Positions 36,036 to 48,304 of a DNA stretch of 64,000 nt are shown here, one piece after another. The translations under genes were made by a program, and so were the position numbers. The first letter of the stretch is position 1; each line of letters begins with the position of its first letter. The notes under the pieces are model-generated. The model saw only the letters and a program-made list of their open reading frames with translations. It had not been told where the DNA came from and did no database searches. Origin of the DNA: Mangifera indica (taxonomy: Eukaryota > Streptophyta > Magnoliopsida > Sapindales > Anacardiaceae). The DNA is taken from assembly GCF_011075055.1 (NCBI RefSeq), contig NC_058150.1:9834330-9898329 (forward strand), given 5' to 3'.

Positions 36036-38610
36036 TACATTGCAGTATTGGATATATGAGACAATCGACACCTTGTATAATTAGGTGGATTTGGCTATTG
36101 TCAATGCATCTCCACAGATGTTCAGGCAGCATACAAGAGATGTTTCTAATTAGAGTCATATGGGAATTATATTCATTGGTGATAAGGTATGTAATTTTTA
36201 ATTGATTAGTTGATTGATTAATACAAATATGTTCAATTATATATCTGAATGAGTAGGATGATGTTACTTTTCCACTTCAACCGTCATTGATTGAAGAGGC
36301 TATATGATGGTATGCTGACATTATTGCCTACACAGGTATGTTGGATCCCTAGTCATCCTTATCCTCTTTTGTAAGAGATGAAGCTTCTTCGATGATGCCA
36401 CATGTTGACATTCAGACCCCTAGTCTTAAGACACCTAATGATGTTCAAGCCCTTGTTATCAAGCATACTACATGTCTTATAGTTAACACTCTAGCCAGTA
36501 AGACCACACATCTTTATAGGGTTTAGGGCCCTACTACTGAACACCCACGCATAAGTGCCCATTAACTGTATCACCTATTCTATCCCCCTTAGATGTTGTA
36601 TTAACTCATTAGGCAATATGATATTATGAGAGATTTCTTGTTTACAAGACCAGATGTCTGTCATGCAAGAATAGATGTCTTCTTAGATATCTTGATTAAA
36701 GGATTGTATGAGTCATTTGGAGGATATCGTGACAAGTACACGACCAAATATAATCGATCAGGTGATAAAGTCACATCTTATTTATTTGTTTTATAAATTT
36801 TATTTACTTGTTTGTTTAACATGTAAATTAACTTTGTATATGGTACTCACAACGGTGTTAGGAGGCCCTCACTTGTTGACCCTTCAATTCCATCACCTCC
36901 CTCACTTGAGTTTGTTAGTATATTTTATATGAAATATCATTGAACAATTTATTATTAATATTTTTATAGGACACTGACCATAAGAGGGCATCAATTAGCT
37001 CTTAGATTCCATCACCTCCCTTACCTGAAGTTTGTAATTAATTATTGTTAGTATATTTTTTATGAAATGTCATTGAACAATTTGTTATTAACATTCGTAC
37101 AAGGTACTAAGTATGAGGGGGTATCAATTAAGAGTTTTCTAAATACACTTTCCCCAATCATGGACGTAGTGCAAATTGTTGTTATTGAGTAAGTTGAATG
37201 CAATTAAATATTATTATGTATATTTAAATTGTTTTTTTCCTTCTTTTCAAGATAAACGATTGTGGTTAATTGCTGAGATCCCCAATGCAAACAAATGAGC
37301 CACTAATATTAGTTCACTAGGGGACAAGTTACTCGAGGTTATTTCACAAAGAAAGCAAGATGAGGTATATCCATTAAAATTTATATATTTTCAGATATAT
37401 TGATCACTAATTATATTAAATTACTTCTTCAATTCATCTCAAGGGTAAAAATGGTTAAATTGACAACAATAGGGATTCTCCTACCAAACCTTCTTCGTCG
37501 TACATCAAGAAGGTAACATTAACCGGTTTCATTGTATTTGTTAACTAAGATGAAATATTGAGTTAACAATTTTGTGTAATTTTTCAGTTAGTGCGAACTA
37601 CTCATGGTAGGGTCATTCGAAAAGGTTCACTTGTTCATACTTCGTATACAAGTCGAATCAAACTGAGGGTGAAATGGTAGATTAAAACTATTCCATCATC
37701 TGCTACAAAGTGTGAGGAAGCCTGCTTGACACGGTACACCAAAGCTATAGCATCAAACGACCATGAGGTTTACTCCATAGGGGCAAAGTCCAAAGTCACT
37801 TTTTGGCACATAATTGTCGAGTTATGTAAGTTACTGACCGATAATGTTAGTGGTTTATATCCATTGACTTTGGTTAAACGTCTTATATATTTGTCAAAGA
37901 ATAATATAATTCATGTTCTATATCCATTTCAACATGTATATTCTTTCTTGACACTTATATATCGACATTAGCATGAGTAGCAAGTTATCGTCCCATAGAG
38001 TTGGACAATGGCCCATAACTTCTTCATGAGGCATATCGGGATGATATATGAGAGTTGGAGTATCATGTTGCCAGATGAGTTCTAGCGGCTCGAGTAATTC
38101 ACGAAGATGGTAAAGGCAAATTACATGCCCAGTTTGTTTTACAAACCATGGGGGGAGGTCGATAAGGTATTGTATATACATGTTTCCATTATAATTTACT
38201 TATATACAACACCTATGTCTATTATAATTTCTTAATATTTATATGTTTTTATCCTTATAAACTTCGATTATACTTATTGGGTCATTGAGTTTTGGATTTC
38301 TATGATTAGTCAATCATCATATATGACTCTGAGACAACTTACATAGGTAGACATGATAGGCTCACGTGACGGATACGACTTTACACCACATTTATCTTGG
38401 CATTGCATACACCACAAAAGGATCATTTGATATTGCATTGAATGGAGGGTGTCCCCTAGCAAGGTGAGGGTTTTGATGACTATGGTATTTTTATGTTATG
38501 CTTTATAGAGTGTTTGGTGCTTTCACAGAGCCTAAATTTCCCTTGCCAGTTGTCCACTTGATGCGTAGACATTTGGCCTCACAATTGTATTTACACTACA
38601 TCAAAGTAGA
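36036..38610 (+). pseudogene. DUF1985 / Ulp1-like protease gene of MULE2, 5'-truncated
   Basis: Begins with the exon that follows the DUF1985 domain (Y-E-T-I-D-T-L-Y phrase, as near 3920 in MULE1) and runs to the protease domain (about 37560-38610). In the protease, the His codon is TAT (38275-38277, T-Y-W-V) and the Cys codon is also TAT (38481-38483, D-D-Y-G-I-F). The Asp of the I-Y-D-S box is kept. Numerous stops and frame breaks occur. Both nucleophile and base are gone, so no protease activity is possible. Confidence 0.75.
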
Positions 38611-39049
38611 TCACAAATGTATATTTATATTTATCATTAGTTATTCATATGATTTTCGATTTGTTATGTATATATTTATCAATGGTTTATTGGTTGAGAG
38701 TTTGATTTCATTTTTTTTTTCATTTTTTCAATTTTATTACAACTTACATGTTAAAATATGAATCTGAACTCAAACAATAGATAAAACATAATAATTAAGT
38801 TAATGAAATAAACATGTGTTTGTAACATAAATAATGTTGTTATAATATTCAATAGATTACATAAATAATAGTCATTTCAACAAGTACATGCATAAGTAAT
38901 ACTAATTTCAATAAATAAATAAATCAAACATTACTCAAATTAAATAAATTAATCTAATTTGAATAAGTACTTAAATCAAACTAAATCGATTACAACTCAT
39001 TTTAACAAATACATAAATTAAACATCAAACAAAGGTTATGAATATCTCA

Positions 39050-41597
39050 TTCCTTTATGTGTTCTAGATGAACCCGATAACACAAAGCTTGGAATGAGTG
39101 CAAGGCTTTTACAGTTTGTTCAAACATGCCCTGGTTGATTATAACGACTATAAACCTTTAATATAACAATCTCACTTTGTGAAAGACATCAATTTTTGTT
39201 TGAAAGGTGACTCAATTGTTGACGATCAAGAATGGGCGGTAGGATAACTCTTTCTTCAGTAGTAAGTAACTATTCTAATTGGTTCCCGAGGGGATTGACA
39301 GGTTCTATATACATTGCATGATAGTAATCAATGGTGAAGAATTGATGAACCCATACATACACATTTATGAGTCTTATATGTCTTACGATAGCAATGACAT
39401 ACTTACATGGAATACGTGAAAGTTAAAACTTATTGCATGTACAAGTCATTTCAAGAAAGTTCATTGTGTCCATGTATCCACCACTACTTAGAACTTGATA
39501 CTGAATATTTGTAATTGGATAAACCTTGAAGCACGTAGCCTTTAACATATGGTGACCAAACTTCTTCTTTGTTCATTGTGTAATATAATGGAGGCATTCA
39601 TCTACAATCTGAAAAAATATCAACATATCTATTAATAAAGAAACATAAGGGTAAAAACTCATTGTCAATTAGATAATTAGTATTAACTCCATACATACTT
39701 GCATGGTTTCTCCTTGCATAAAACCATCCCTGCAATATGCTCCGAATGAACTTGACTAGCATCGTGATGGACAAACCTTGTGTGTGTTTGACGAGGGCAT
39801 TACATGACTTTACAATGTTTGTTGTTATTATATTATACGTATACCCTAGAAAATGTACCTTACTCTATTGGTGAAACTTTACTTCACGTAGATAAACCCT
39901 AACTTGAAGATGCACCTCATTAATAGATCTCATCATAGCCTAAAAATCTGCCTTTGTATATGACTTTGCAACTTTCCAGTATAAACATGCAAGTTGTGAG
40001 TTTATAAATAATATGAGCACTTTGTTATCAAAATTTATAAATTTTTCATATGTATAAAAATTTTGTACTTGTATAATCACATTACTTGTAAGTTACGCTT
40101 GTACTTTGATCGTATATTACAGAGAAAGTGATGGCAACAACACTTATGGTATACATTTGGAAAGACTTTAGCTATTGCAGAGTATATAATATAATGTTGA
40201 TTTGAGATTATTGTCAACTCTAGTATTTCATTGATGCAATCTTTAAGCTTTGTTAAAAACCAACACCACGTTTATGATCTTCTTTTTTACCAATGTCGAA
40301 AGTAATTAAGTAGATCTGGTTATTACCATTGAGTGCCACTGCGAAAAATAAATGTCCCAAATATTAACTTTTGAGGAAAGCAATGTCAATGCAAATAATA
40401 GGTCAAAGATATTGTTTGAATGCACTAATGGAACAGGCCAATGCCATGAAAACTTATTAAAATCGATACCCATCGTCTGTTTTTGTAGCTATCACAATTC
40501 CCAGATTAGCACATTTTAAATTATAGCAATAATCGGATAAAAGAATAAATGACTCTTCTGGTGAGTCTTTCAATGAATGCAATGCCCAATTTCTTGCTCA
40601 TGAAACCTATAAATATGAAATGTCAATTTTATACCTATTGGCGATGTCAATAATGATCTCTTAAGGCCAATAAATATGATCAATCAACAGAAACTTTAAT
40701 TAATTAATTGACCTAAAGATTGGGCCTCAACTTATCTGTGATATGGCTTTATCTGATCAATTAAACATATGTGCATGAGATTCATTTTATAGATTTGAAA
40801 GACTTGATTAGGTTTTACTTTACTTCTCGATAGAAATAATTTGCATTTCTCATCATAGTATTGAATCTTCCATCTCCCCATGTTAGACTTAAGCACTTTA
40901 TACTAAAATCCTTTCTCCAAGGCAAATTCATCCACAACTTCTTTCAAGTGTTTTTTATCATTAAAAATATCACAAAGTTTTATAACATTCTCTTCTTGAA
41001 TTGATCCTACACCACTTGATGATGTTGAAAGTTGTGGAGGAAAATTGGGAAGCCACTTAAATGGATTAATGAGGACATTATCAAAAAATAGTTTAAAATA
41101 ATTTCTGTCACTCATAATAAGATCTCTAAGCTAGAGACTATTTATCTCACATTTAACAAAACAAGTGACATATCCCCCAAGTCTGCCTCATTAAGAGAAA
41201 CATCAGTCATCTTGTTTCTCTAAAAGTTACCCTAATTTGGAACCTTCTCTTTGTCTCCATGAACCCATTCAATAGTAATATAAATTATATCATTATAGAA
41301 ATTAATCTTCTCTAAAAGATTCCTTTTTCACTTCACTATTATCATTGCAGTACATATAACAAAAACAAAAATACATTCCTTAAAGTATTGCGACATGTCA
41401 ATAAGGTCTTGCACATCTTCATAATTTTTTATCTTTACATGGGAGTCAAGCTCGAATCTTTTTGATTTCATGCATAGTTAAATGTAGTTTCAGATTGGAT
41501 CAATATTATGTTGTTCACTCAAAAGTTTGATAAATCTCTCAAGTGTTGTTCTAAAGGAAATTTTAACCAATTTTTTAAAATCTCCAACATACTTCAT
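39050..41597 (-). pseudogene. mudrA: mudrA-type transposase of MULE2, decayed
   Basis: Starts at ATG 41595-41597 with a PB1-like region close to that of MULE1. The region before the DNA-binding domain (40903-41115) is a clear relative of MULE1's, sharing F-D-N-V, N-P-F-K-W-L-P and S-T-S-S-S-G. The core keeps C-I-D-I-A-F-L (near 40380-40410) and the tail has a zinc-knuckle remnant near 39120. Many stops. Confidence 0.78.
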
Positions 41598-41739
41598 CGT
41601 ATTCTTATCACATTAAATCTATTGTCCTTGGAAACGAATAGCAACATAACCAGCATTTTAATTATCAATCTTATAGTGAAAATTTTTGCTCAAAAATTAA
41701 ACATTTATCATAAAAAATCCACAATAAACATATACCAAT

Positions 41740-42300
41740 ATCACAATGGCCACTATATTTTTTACAATTTCATTCAATCCCCTTATTTATGGTTGACTAT
41801 CAAAATGCCACCTCTAATTTCTAAAAATTTCATTAAACACCCCTATACATGATCTAAAACCAAAATGTTAATTTTATATATCAGTTAATATCCAAATAAC
41901 CCCTATATTATTCTAATGTTAATTTCAAATTTTTCTAATATAATATCAAAATGAACCTTATATTTTCCAAACATATACAAACTTGGTATTCTTATGATAT
42001 CGAAATGTCCTATTTGTCTGGATATTTTATTTTGGACTCAAATTTTGTCTAATTTTAAAATGCCCCTTATTTATCTAACATTTCATTTAACACCTCAAAT
42101 ATTTTTATGTATCAAAATGCCCTTATACTTTATCAAAATGTCTATATATTCCTAAAATTTTATTTAAAACTTTCTTATATTATTTAATATCAAAATACCC
42201 TCATATTTTTCTAACATTTTTAACCCCTATATTTATATAACATTTCATTTTACACCCTTATATATTGTCTTATATTAAAATGTCCTTATATTTACCTAAT
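41740..42300. repeat. Degenerate tandem array in the right arm of MULE2
   Basis: Repeated ATCAAAATGCCC and TAACATTTCATTTAA(C/T)ACC phrases with irregular spacing, related to the 145-bp array of MULE1 at 9690-10830. It supports common ancestry of the two right arms. Confidence 0.65.
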
Positions 42301-43160
42301 AACTAAGGATTACAAATAAATTGATAAATTAAAAAAAAAAACATATATTTGTACCTCAACAAAAGCATAAACAAAGATACAAACATGCTTAAAAATTTTC
42401 CTACATTCAATGAAAAATGCAAGCACAAATGTTATAGATAACATTCCTTACTGAAAATGGGGTGTGCTAATGCAATAAGCTAGTATGCGATTTGGGACCT
42501 AATTTTTTTAACCCAATATAACAAACAATTCTATATTTGTGCATCAACATAAACAATAAACAAAATAGACACAAGCATACTTATTAAATGATGACTTTAA
42601 CAATTTTTCGTACATGCAACGCATAATGCAAACACAAATGCTATAGATGACATTTTACTGTGCTTGTGCATAATGCTTTAAAAAGGGAAATTGAAATTTT
42701 TACCCTTTTTTTTAACTGTGTATATATATATAGCACCCATCTCAAAGCTTAAACAAAAATATCACAACAATATTTCATTTCCCTAAAATACCCTCGTTGA
42801 TGTAACTCCTACATGCAGAAAGGGAGAATCTTTTTCTTCAACCTTCCAATGAGGAAAGAATCTCTATGACATGAGAAAAACACTTCTTCAACAAAGAACA
42901 CATGTGATTGAACAATAAAACCCGTGAGAAAGCCATTATAAAGGATTCAAATTAGACACAAGGGAGGAGAGACGAAAATTGGTAGATTTATTTAGAGAAT
43001 TAACATTTGTTGCAAATATTTCACAACAAAATCATCCGCATTCAGGTCAGTCTTAATTCAAGCTTATATGTTATGTGTTTTCTTTATGAATAATTGAGAA
43101 TCAAATCATGTATGGTAGATTCATGTTCATGACTTCATGTGAAATTTAATTTTATTGTGA
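42301..43160. other. No gene seen; imperfect direct repeat pair
   Basis: Segments 42343-42454 and 42533-42660 are imperfect copies (both contain ATATTTGT..CTCAACA/ATCAACA, CATGC/CATAC and AACACAAATG.TATAGATAACATT-like runs) about 190-205 bp apart. They may be subterminal repeats of MULE2. A short TA run lies at 42720-42732. Confidence 0.5.
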
Positions 43161-43179
43161 TTTGGTACGTGCTGTTGTT

Positions 43180-44460
43180 GACACCCAAATTAAATCCTAA
43201 ATTCCTGCAACAAAAATGTAGTAAAGGAAAGTAGGGATCGATCCCTCGAAGAACTTTGATTAGTATGTCGTCACGAATAAATCGAAACAAATAAATAAAA
43301 AGGGGGGTTTTGAAGTGAATGAAAATTATAATGAAAAACACTAATTAAAAATTCAGTAAAATAATCTAAAAGGAATAAATCGATTTAACAAACCTTGGTC
43401 TTCGATCACATCCACCATTGGAACTACGATCGATCATCGAAATAAAATATCAAATTAATTATTCAAATATTCGTTGTGGTATTAAATTAACCTGTCCTTC
43501 CTTACGATTAGTTAACCAAAAACATGTATTTCAATTAACCCTTATTGATTAATAATTCGGATACGATCTCGAATTTAATTAAACAATAGCATTACGAATT
43601 AGAAAGACCAACGAAGCAAGACAACACAAACGTACGACGTTGCATTTAATCTAGTTGATTATTTCCCTAGGATTATCGCTTCTGACGCAGCAAACGATAA
43701 ACTTAGTTGCCACTTCGATTAGATGGATTGAACAATTACGGATTTAGCACCTAAACTAGCCGTAGATTATATTAATTGATAAACTAATCGCGCGCCTTAG
43801 AAATCAACCAACACAATCATAAACAAATAATTCAGAAAGATAATCAATACTCGAATAAATAAAAAAGATGCATTAAAGAACAAAAATAAATCTCACAATC
43901 ATTGTAGTTCCATGGTTTCAGATCCCTTCAACCAAGATAAATTATTCAGCCACTGTAAACCATATTTTGCTCTCTAATTCTTTCAGTACAATGGTTGATG
44001 CTCTCAAAAAAATAAAAATAAGAGTATATATATTTTCTTCCTACTAAAAATCTGGAAATTGAAACTAATCTCCTAATCCAATCAAGCAAAGTGATACATA
44101 TCTTCCCAAAAAGAAAGGAAAAGATATGTATCTTTAATATATATCCTTCATCCTAAAATCTCCTTCCTTATCTAGCTCAATTAATCCTCTTTTCCAGCTG
44201 GTGATTATCCCTTTCCTTGGAAGCAAATCTTAATATTTTATGGACTCTTGCAACAGATCCGGATGTTCAGATCTGCTTTCCGGATTCTGCTCTTATCTTT
44301 CACGTGCCCACGCCTAGTCTACATTACGAAATTTCTAGTTTAATATATCTGCTCCAGTTTTTCCTCTTTTTGGCCCAACTTATTCCAAAATTGCTCAAAG
44401 CTTCCTAAATGCAAAAAGATAAGTAATTCCATTAGATTAAATCAAATTTCCACACAACAT
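43180..44460. other. Unclassified insert with unusually many CpG sites
   Basis: About 30 CpG dinucleotides fall in the first 700 bp, far more than in the neighbouring DNA. It includes the 12-bp palindrome GGGATCGATCCC (43234-43245) and GTACGACGTTG, ATCGCGCGCC runs. No protein match was recognised. The composition suggests a younger, less deaminated insertion. The start near GTTGACACCC and the end near 44460 are only approximate. Confidence 0.45.
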
Positions 44461-44499
44461 AAGGGAATTATAAATCAAAATAGTAGCAATTAATGGTTT

Positions 44500-45035
44500 T
44501 ATCATGATTTCATGTTGTTAGACTGTTTAATATTGTTATTTCATGTTGTTTTCATTATTTAAAGTTGTTATAATATTGTATTGATGGTCAAAAAAACAAA
44601 AATTGTGGTCTAAAAAATTTCCAAACTAAGAATGGGTCGGCGACGCCAACCTAGGGCTTAGCTTCAAAAACACCCGAACTGAAATTTTTCGTACTTTCTT
44701 CCATTCCACTCAACTTCATGTTGTTTAATATTGTTATTTCATGCAATTTTTATTGTTTAAAGTTGTTATAATGTTGTTTAATATTGTACTAATGGTTGTA
44801 AAATACAAAAATTCATTTCTGAAAAATTTTCAAACAAAAATGGGTTGGCGTCACCAATCCAGCTTGGTGACGCCAACTTCCCACATTGTTTTTTCTCCTC
44901 CTATTCCATTCAATTTCATGTTGTTTTTAATGTTGTTATTTCTTGTTATTTTAATTATTTAATGTTGTGTGTATTGATGGTTATAGAATACAAAAATTTA
45001 AGTTTGAAAAGTTTTCGAAAGTTACTATTCATCAA
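44500..45035 (+). repeat. Tandem array, about 200-bp unit, 2.6 copies, upstream of MULE3 transposase
   Basis: Units start near 44512, 44715 and 44917 with CATGTTGTTTAATATTGTTA-like sequence and share AATGGTT..A.AATACAAAAATT and AATGGGT(C/T)GGCG segments. They lie between the presumed left end of MULE3 and its transposase start, in the position occupied by other arrays in MULE1. Confidence 0.75.
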
Positions 45036-45170
45036 TGGTTACTGTCCATAGTATATAAACTTTGCCTAGACATTAGTGTTTTTATGTTTGTAGGGTTATT
45101 CCTAGTGAAGGTGATAAAAACTGCATTTAAGATTCATTACAGAGGTTAATGAATTGAAGGTGATAACAAT

Positions 45171-47746
45171 ATGATAATATATGTTGGTGGGAATGAGAGA
45201 GAGATGTGTATTAACACAAGTGTTGATTTTGAAGGATTCATTACGAGAATAAGCTATCGTCTAAGACTCAATCGAAGTCAATCAAATATGCACATATTTA
45301 CCCCAGGTGATGTGGGTTCAATAGAGATCGTAGACGATGATGATGTGGAGTTTTTTATGGTTGTAGCAAGAAGTTCATAAGGATACTATAAACTTTATGT
45401 TACTGAGAGTCCAATTGGCGGAAGGGACAATCAACAAGCTGTAGATATTCATGAGGAAGAACAGAAAAATTATCGGACAGATGAGTAAGCACATTCGTAA
45501 AGTTTCCAAGAGTTTGGTGGGAATTATGGTGTTGATGATGATAATGACGACAATATGGATAAGGATTACAAAGTAAAAGATAATGAGGATGATGATAACA
45601 ATAATGAATTTCAAGGTTTGATGAAGACATGTATAGTATTTCGAGCCAAGACGTTAATAGAAATCAAAGTGATGCTTGTAATGAGGGGGCTAAATGTAAT
45701 ATGAGACATTATGGTTTTATGAATATTGGAGCAAATCCAAGTCACATCCATAATCCAAATCCATTTCAATGGGTTCCTAAGTCTGCCATTGATGTTGAAA
45801 ATACAGGTATTAGTAATCCAGTAACACAAAGGGTTAAGAGCATTATTTCAAGGCAGAATTGAGAATTGAGCCTATCATTCCTGAGCCTGCTATTTGCAAG
45901 TGATAGGTTTTTATAACTTCAAGGCAGAATTGAGAGTATTATTTCAAACATATGCATTAGAGATAGGAATTCAATGGAAGGTTGATCACTCTGATAATAC
46001 ACGGTATGAACTTATATGCATACACCCACAATGTAAATGGCAGGCATGAGCAACAAGAGAGCAAGATGAAGACTACTAGGTTTTACGACATATGGATGAA
46101 ACACATACTTGTCTGCGGGATCAAATATTACTGCACCATAAACAAGCTAGTGTAGAATCGTTGAGGAATATACTTAAGTCAGTGTTTATGGTTGATCGCA
46201 TTTATCAACCAAAAGAAATTATTTTAGACATGGTAGATAGGTACAAAATTGACATATCCTACACGCAAGCATGACGTACTAAAATATATGCAATAAATGC
46301 ATTACAAGGATCTTCGAAAGAGTCTTTCAATCTATTGCATGAGTATTGCCATAATTTGGAGTTTAAGAACCTAGAAACCATGACACATATTGATATCAAC
46401 CCAGAAAATAGGTTCAAGTTTTTTTTTCAGGTGTATGGGTTGTTCAATAAGAGGGTTTCAACAATTTTATCGCCTAGTGATATGCATTAATGCTTCATAC
46501 TTAAAGGGAAAGTATCTTAGGTCTCTTTTCATTGTTGTTGCGAAGGATGGTAATAATCAAATTTACCCTATCGCATTCAGTATTGGGCACAAAGAAGGAA
46601 TAGATATATAGATGCCCTTTTTGACATATCTTCGCATGTGCATTGGTGATTTAATTGATTTGGCCATTATTTCTGATCACCATCATTCAATAATTATGTC
46701 GGTCATGAACGTAATACCTCATGCTCGTCATGGGTTTTGTAATTACCATATAAAGGGTAACATGCATTCGTAGTTCAAAAAAACTAAACATATTGAAGGA
46801 TTATTTTGGAAAGCTACTGAGGTATATCGTTTAAGAGACTTTCAAGCGGCTATAAGTAGAATTACCCAAGTAAATCCAGTTGCAGCAACCTATTTGACTA
46901 ACATTGGGTATGAAAGATGGGTCCATGCCCACTTCGGAGGATGGCGATATAATATTATGACGACCAATATTACTGAGTCTTTCAATGCTTTGACATAGAC
47001 TGCTCGTGTTTTGTCTATCACCATATTAGTTGAGTTTCTTCAGAGCACAATGCAACATTGGTTTTTCAATAGGCGAAACATGGCTGGTATGTATGACTAA
47101 AATTGGGTTAGATGTTTATTTTTTTATTCATTGCATTTATTAATTATTTTTTACAGGTGAGAGATCTCACCCATTAACACCATGGGTTAAGGACAAGCTT
47201 GCTCGATATATGTTCAAATTTGCCAATATGGTTGTTAAACCGATCAACCTCTAACAATATGAAGTTTATGATTCACGACAACCGGTGTTCATTATGAATC
47301 TTCTATATCGAACGTGTTATTTTCAGAAATTCCAAGTTTCCTATATTCCATGTGCACATGTTACAGCTATTGCAAGGTATAATAACTTGTTAGACTGTGT
47401 TGGCTGGGTTAGTATATATTACTCTACTGAATATTTATGTAGGGTGTATGGAGAAGATATTAATCCACTAAGGGATCAATCAACTTGGGCACCATCAAAT
47501 ATGCCTGTGATTTATCCTCAAGTGATGGAACAACAATGGTCTGTTCGTCCTTCTAACCATGCAAGAAGACCTTCACAAGGGGAAGAAGTTCGATAACAAA
47601 ACTGTAGCCGATGTCATCAACCTGGTCATACTCGCTTGAATTGTCCAAGTTCAGCTCCAATGCTCATGGTTGGCTCATCCAACACATCAAGTAGTAGATG
47701 AGGACGAGGTCATCGAACTCACAGTGCAACCCATATGGATGAATAG
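45171..47746 (+). pseudogene. mudrA: mudrA-type transposase of MULE3, decayed
   Basis: Order: PB1-like N-terminus from ATG 45171 (45171-45380), acidic stretch, N-P-F-Q-W-V-P segment (about 45760), DNA-binding region ending in H-T-C and H-H-K-Q-A (to about 46150), DDE core (46390-47060), SWIM finger with C-x-F-Q and P-C-A-H (47320-47380), and CCHC knuckle C-S-R-C-H-Q-P-G-H-T-R-L-N-C (47605-47650). The first catalytic Asp motif reads C-I-N-A-S-Y-L: the codon is AAT (46489-46491), so Asp has become Asn. The second Asp (I-S-D-H-H-H) is kept. Stops and frame changes also occur. Confidence 0.85.
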
Positions 47747-48300
47747 GTAATCATGGTTAATTTGATTTTCGCTTCTGATATTGTAATTTTAATTGTGTAT
47801 ATATTGTATGTTTAATTTTTCATAATTTATCTATTGGGATCGTGGTTAATTTGATGATCGCCTCTGATATTGTAATTTTAATTGTGTATATATTGCACGT
47901 TTAATTTTTCATAATTTATCTATTGGGTTTTTCAACAGATTTTAATGTATTCATTTTTTATGTTCGGGGTCTTATATGTACACGATAGCGATTGATCAAA
48001 TTAGCTTAATGGAATTGCCATGACATTTAATTGTTGATGTCCATTTTATGTATATATTTGATTTTTTGTATTTTGTATTAACATGTTTAACATGTATTTT
48101 GTATTAACATGTTTTATTAATTTGTTTCATTTCATGAATAAGCAGACAAGAATCATTCAAAAGGAATTATGATTAATAAATGCAAATATATCACTGAAAC
48201 AATAATAAAATACATCATTGAAGCAATAACAAAATGAAATCCAATTCATGTGCCACGCCTTAATCGAAATCCTCGAAACCTGTATTTTCACCAACCAGTT
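47747..48300. other. Spacer between the two convergent genes of MULE3
   Basis: No gene seen. A short imperfect direct duplication (about 47755-47850 against 47835-47935, sharing TCGCTTCTGATATTGTAATT-like text) is present. Confidence 0.6.
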
Positions 48301-48304
48301 GAAT

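Larger units (their letters stand above)
36014..42300. mobile_element. MULE2: truncated relative of MULE1
   Basis: Same gene order as MULE1: rightward DUF1985/Ulp1 gene, then leftward mudrA. Sequence starts abruptly at about 36014, at a point corresponding to about 3895 in MULE1, so the left TIR, array and first exons are missing. The right arm holds CAAAATACCC-type repeats like those of MULE1, but no convincing right TIR was found; the right limit is approximate. Confidence 0.72.

Noticed and set aside
42691..42715. AGGGAAATTGAAATTTTTACCC as the right TIR of MULE2
   Set aside because: It begins like a MULE end but points the wrong way and does not continue to match.
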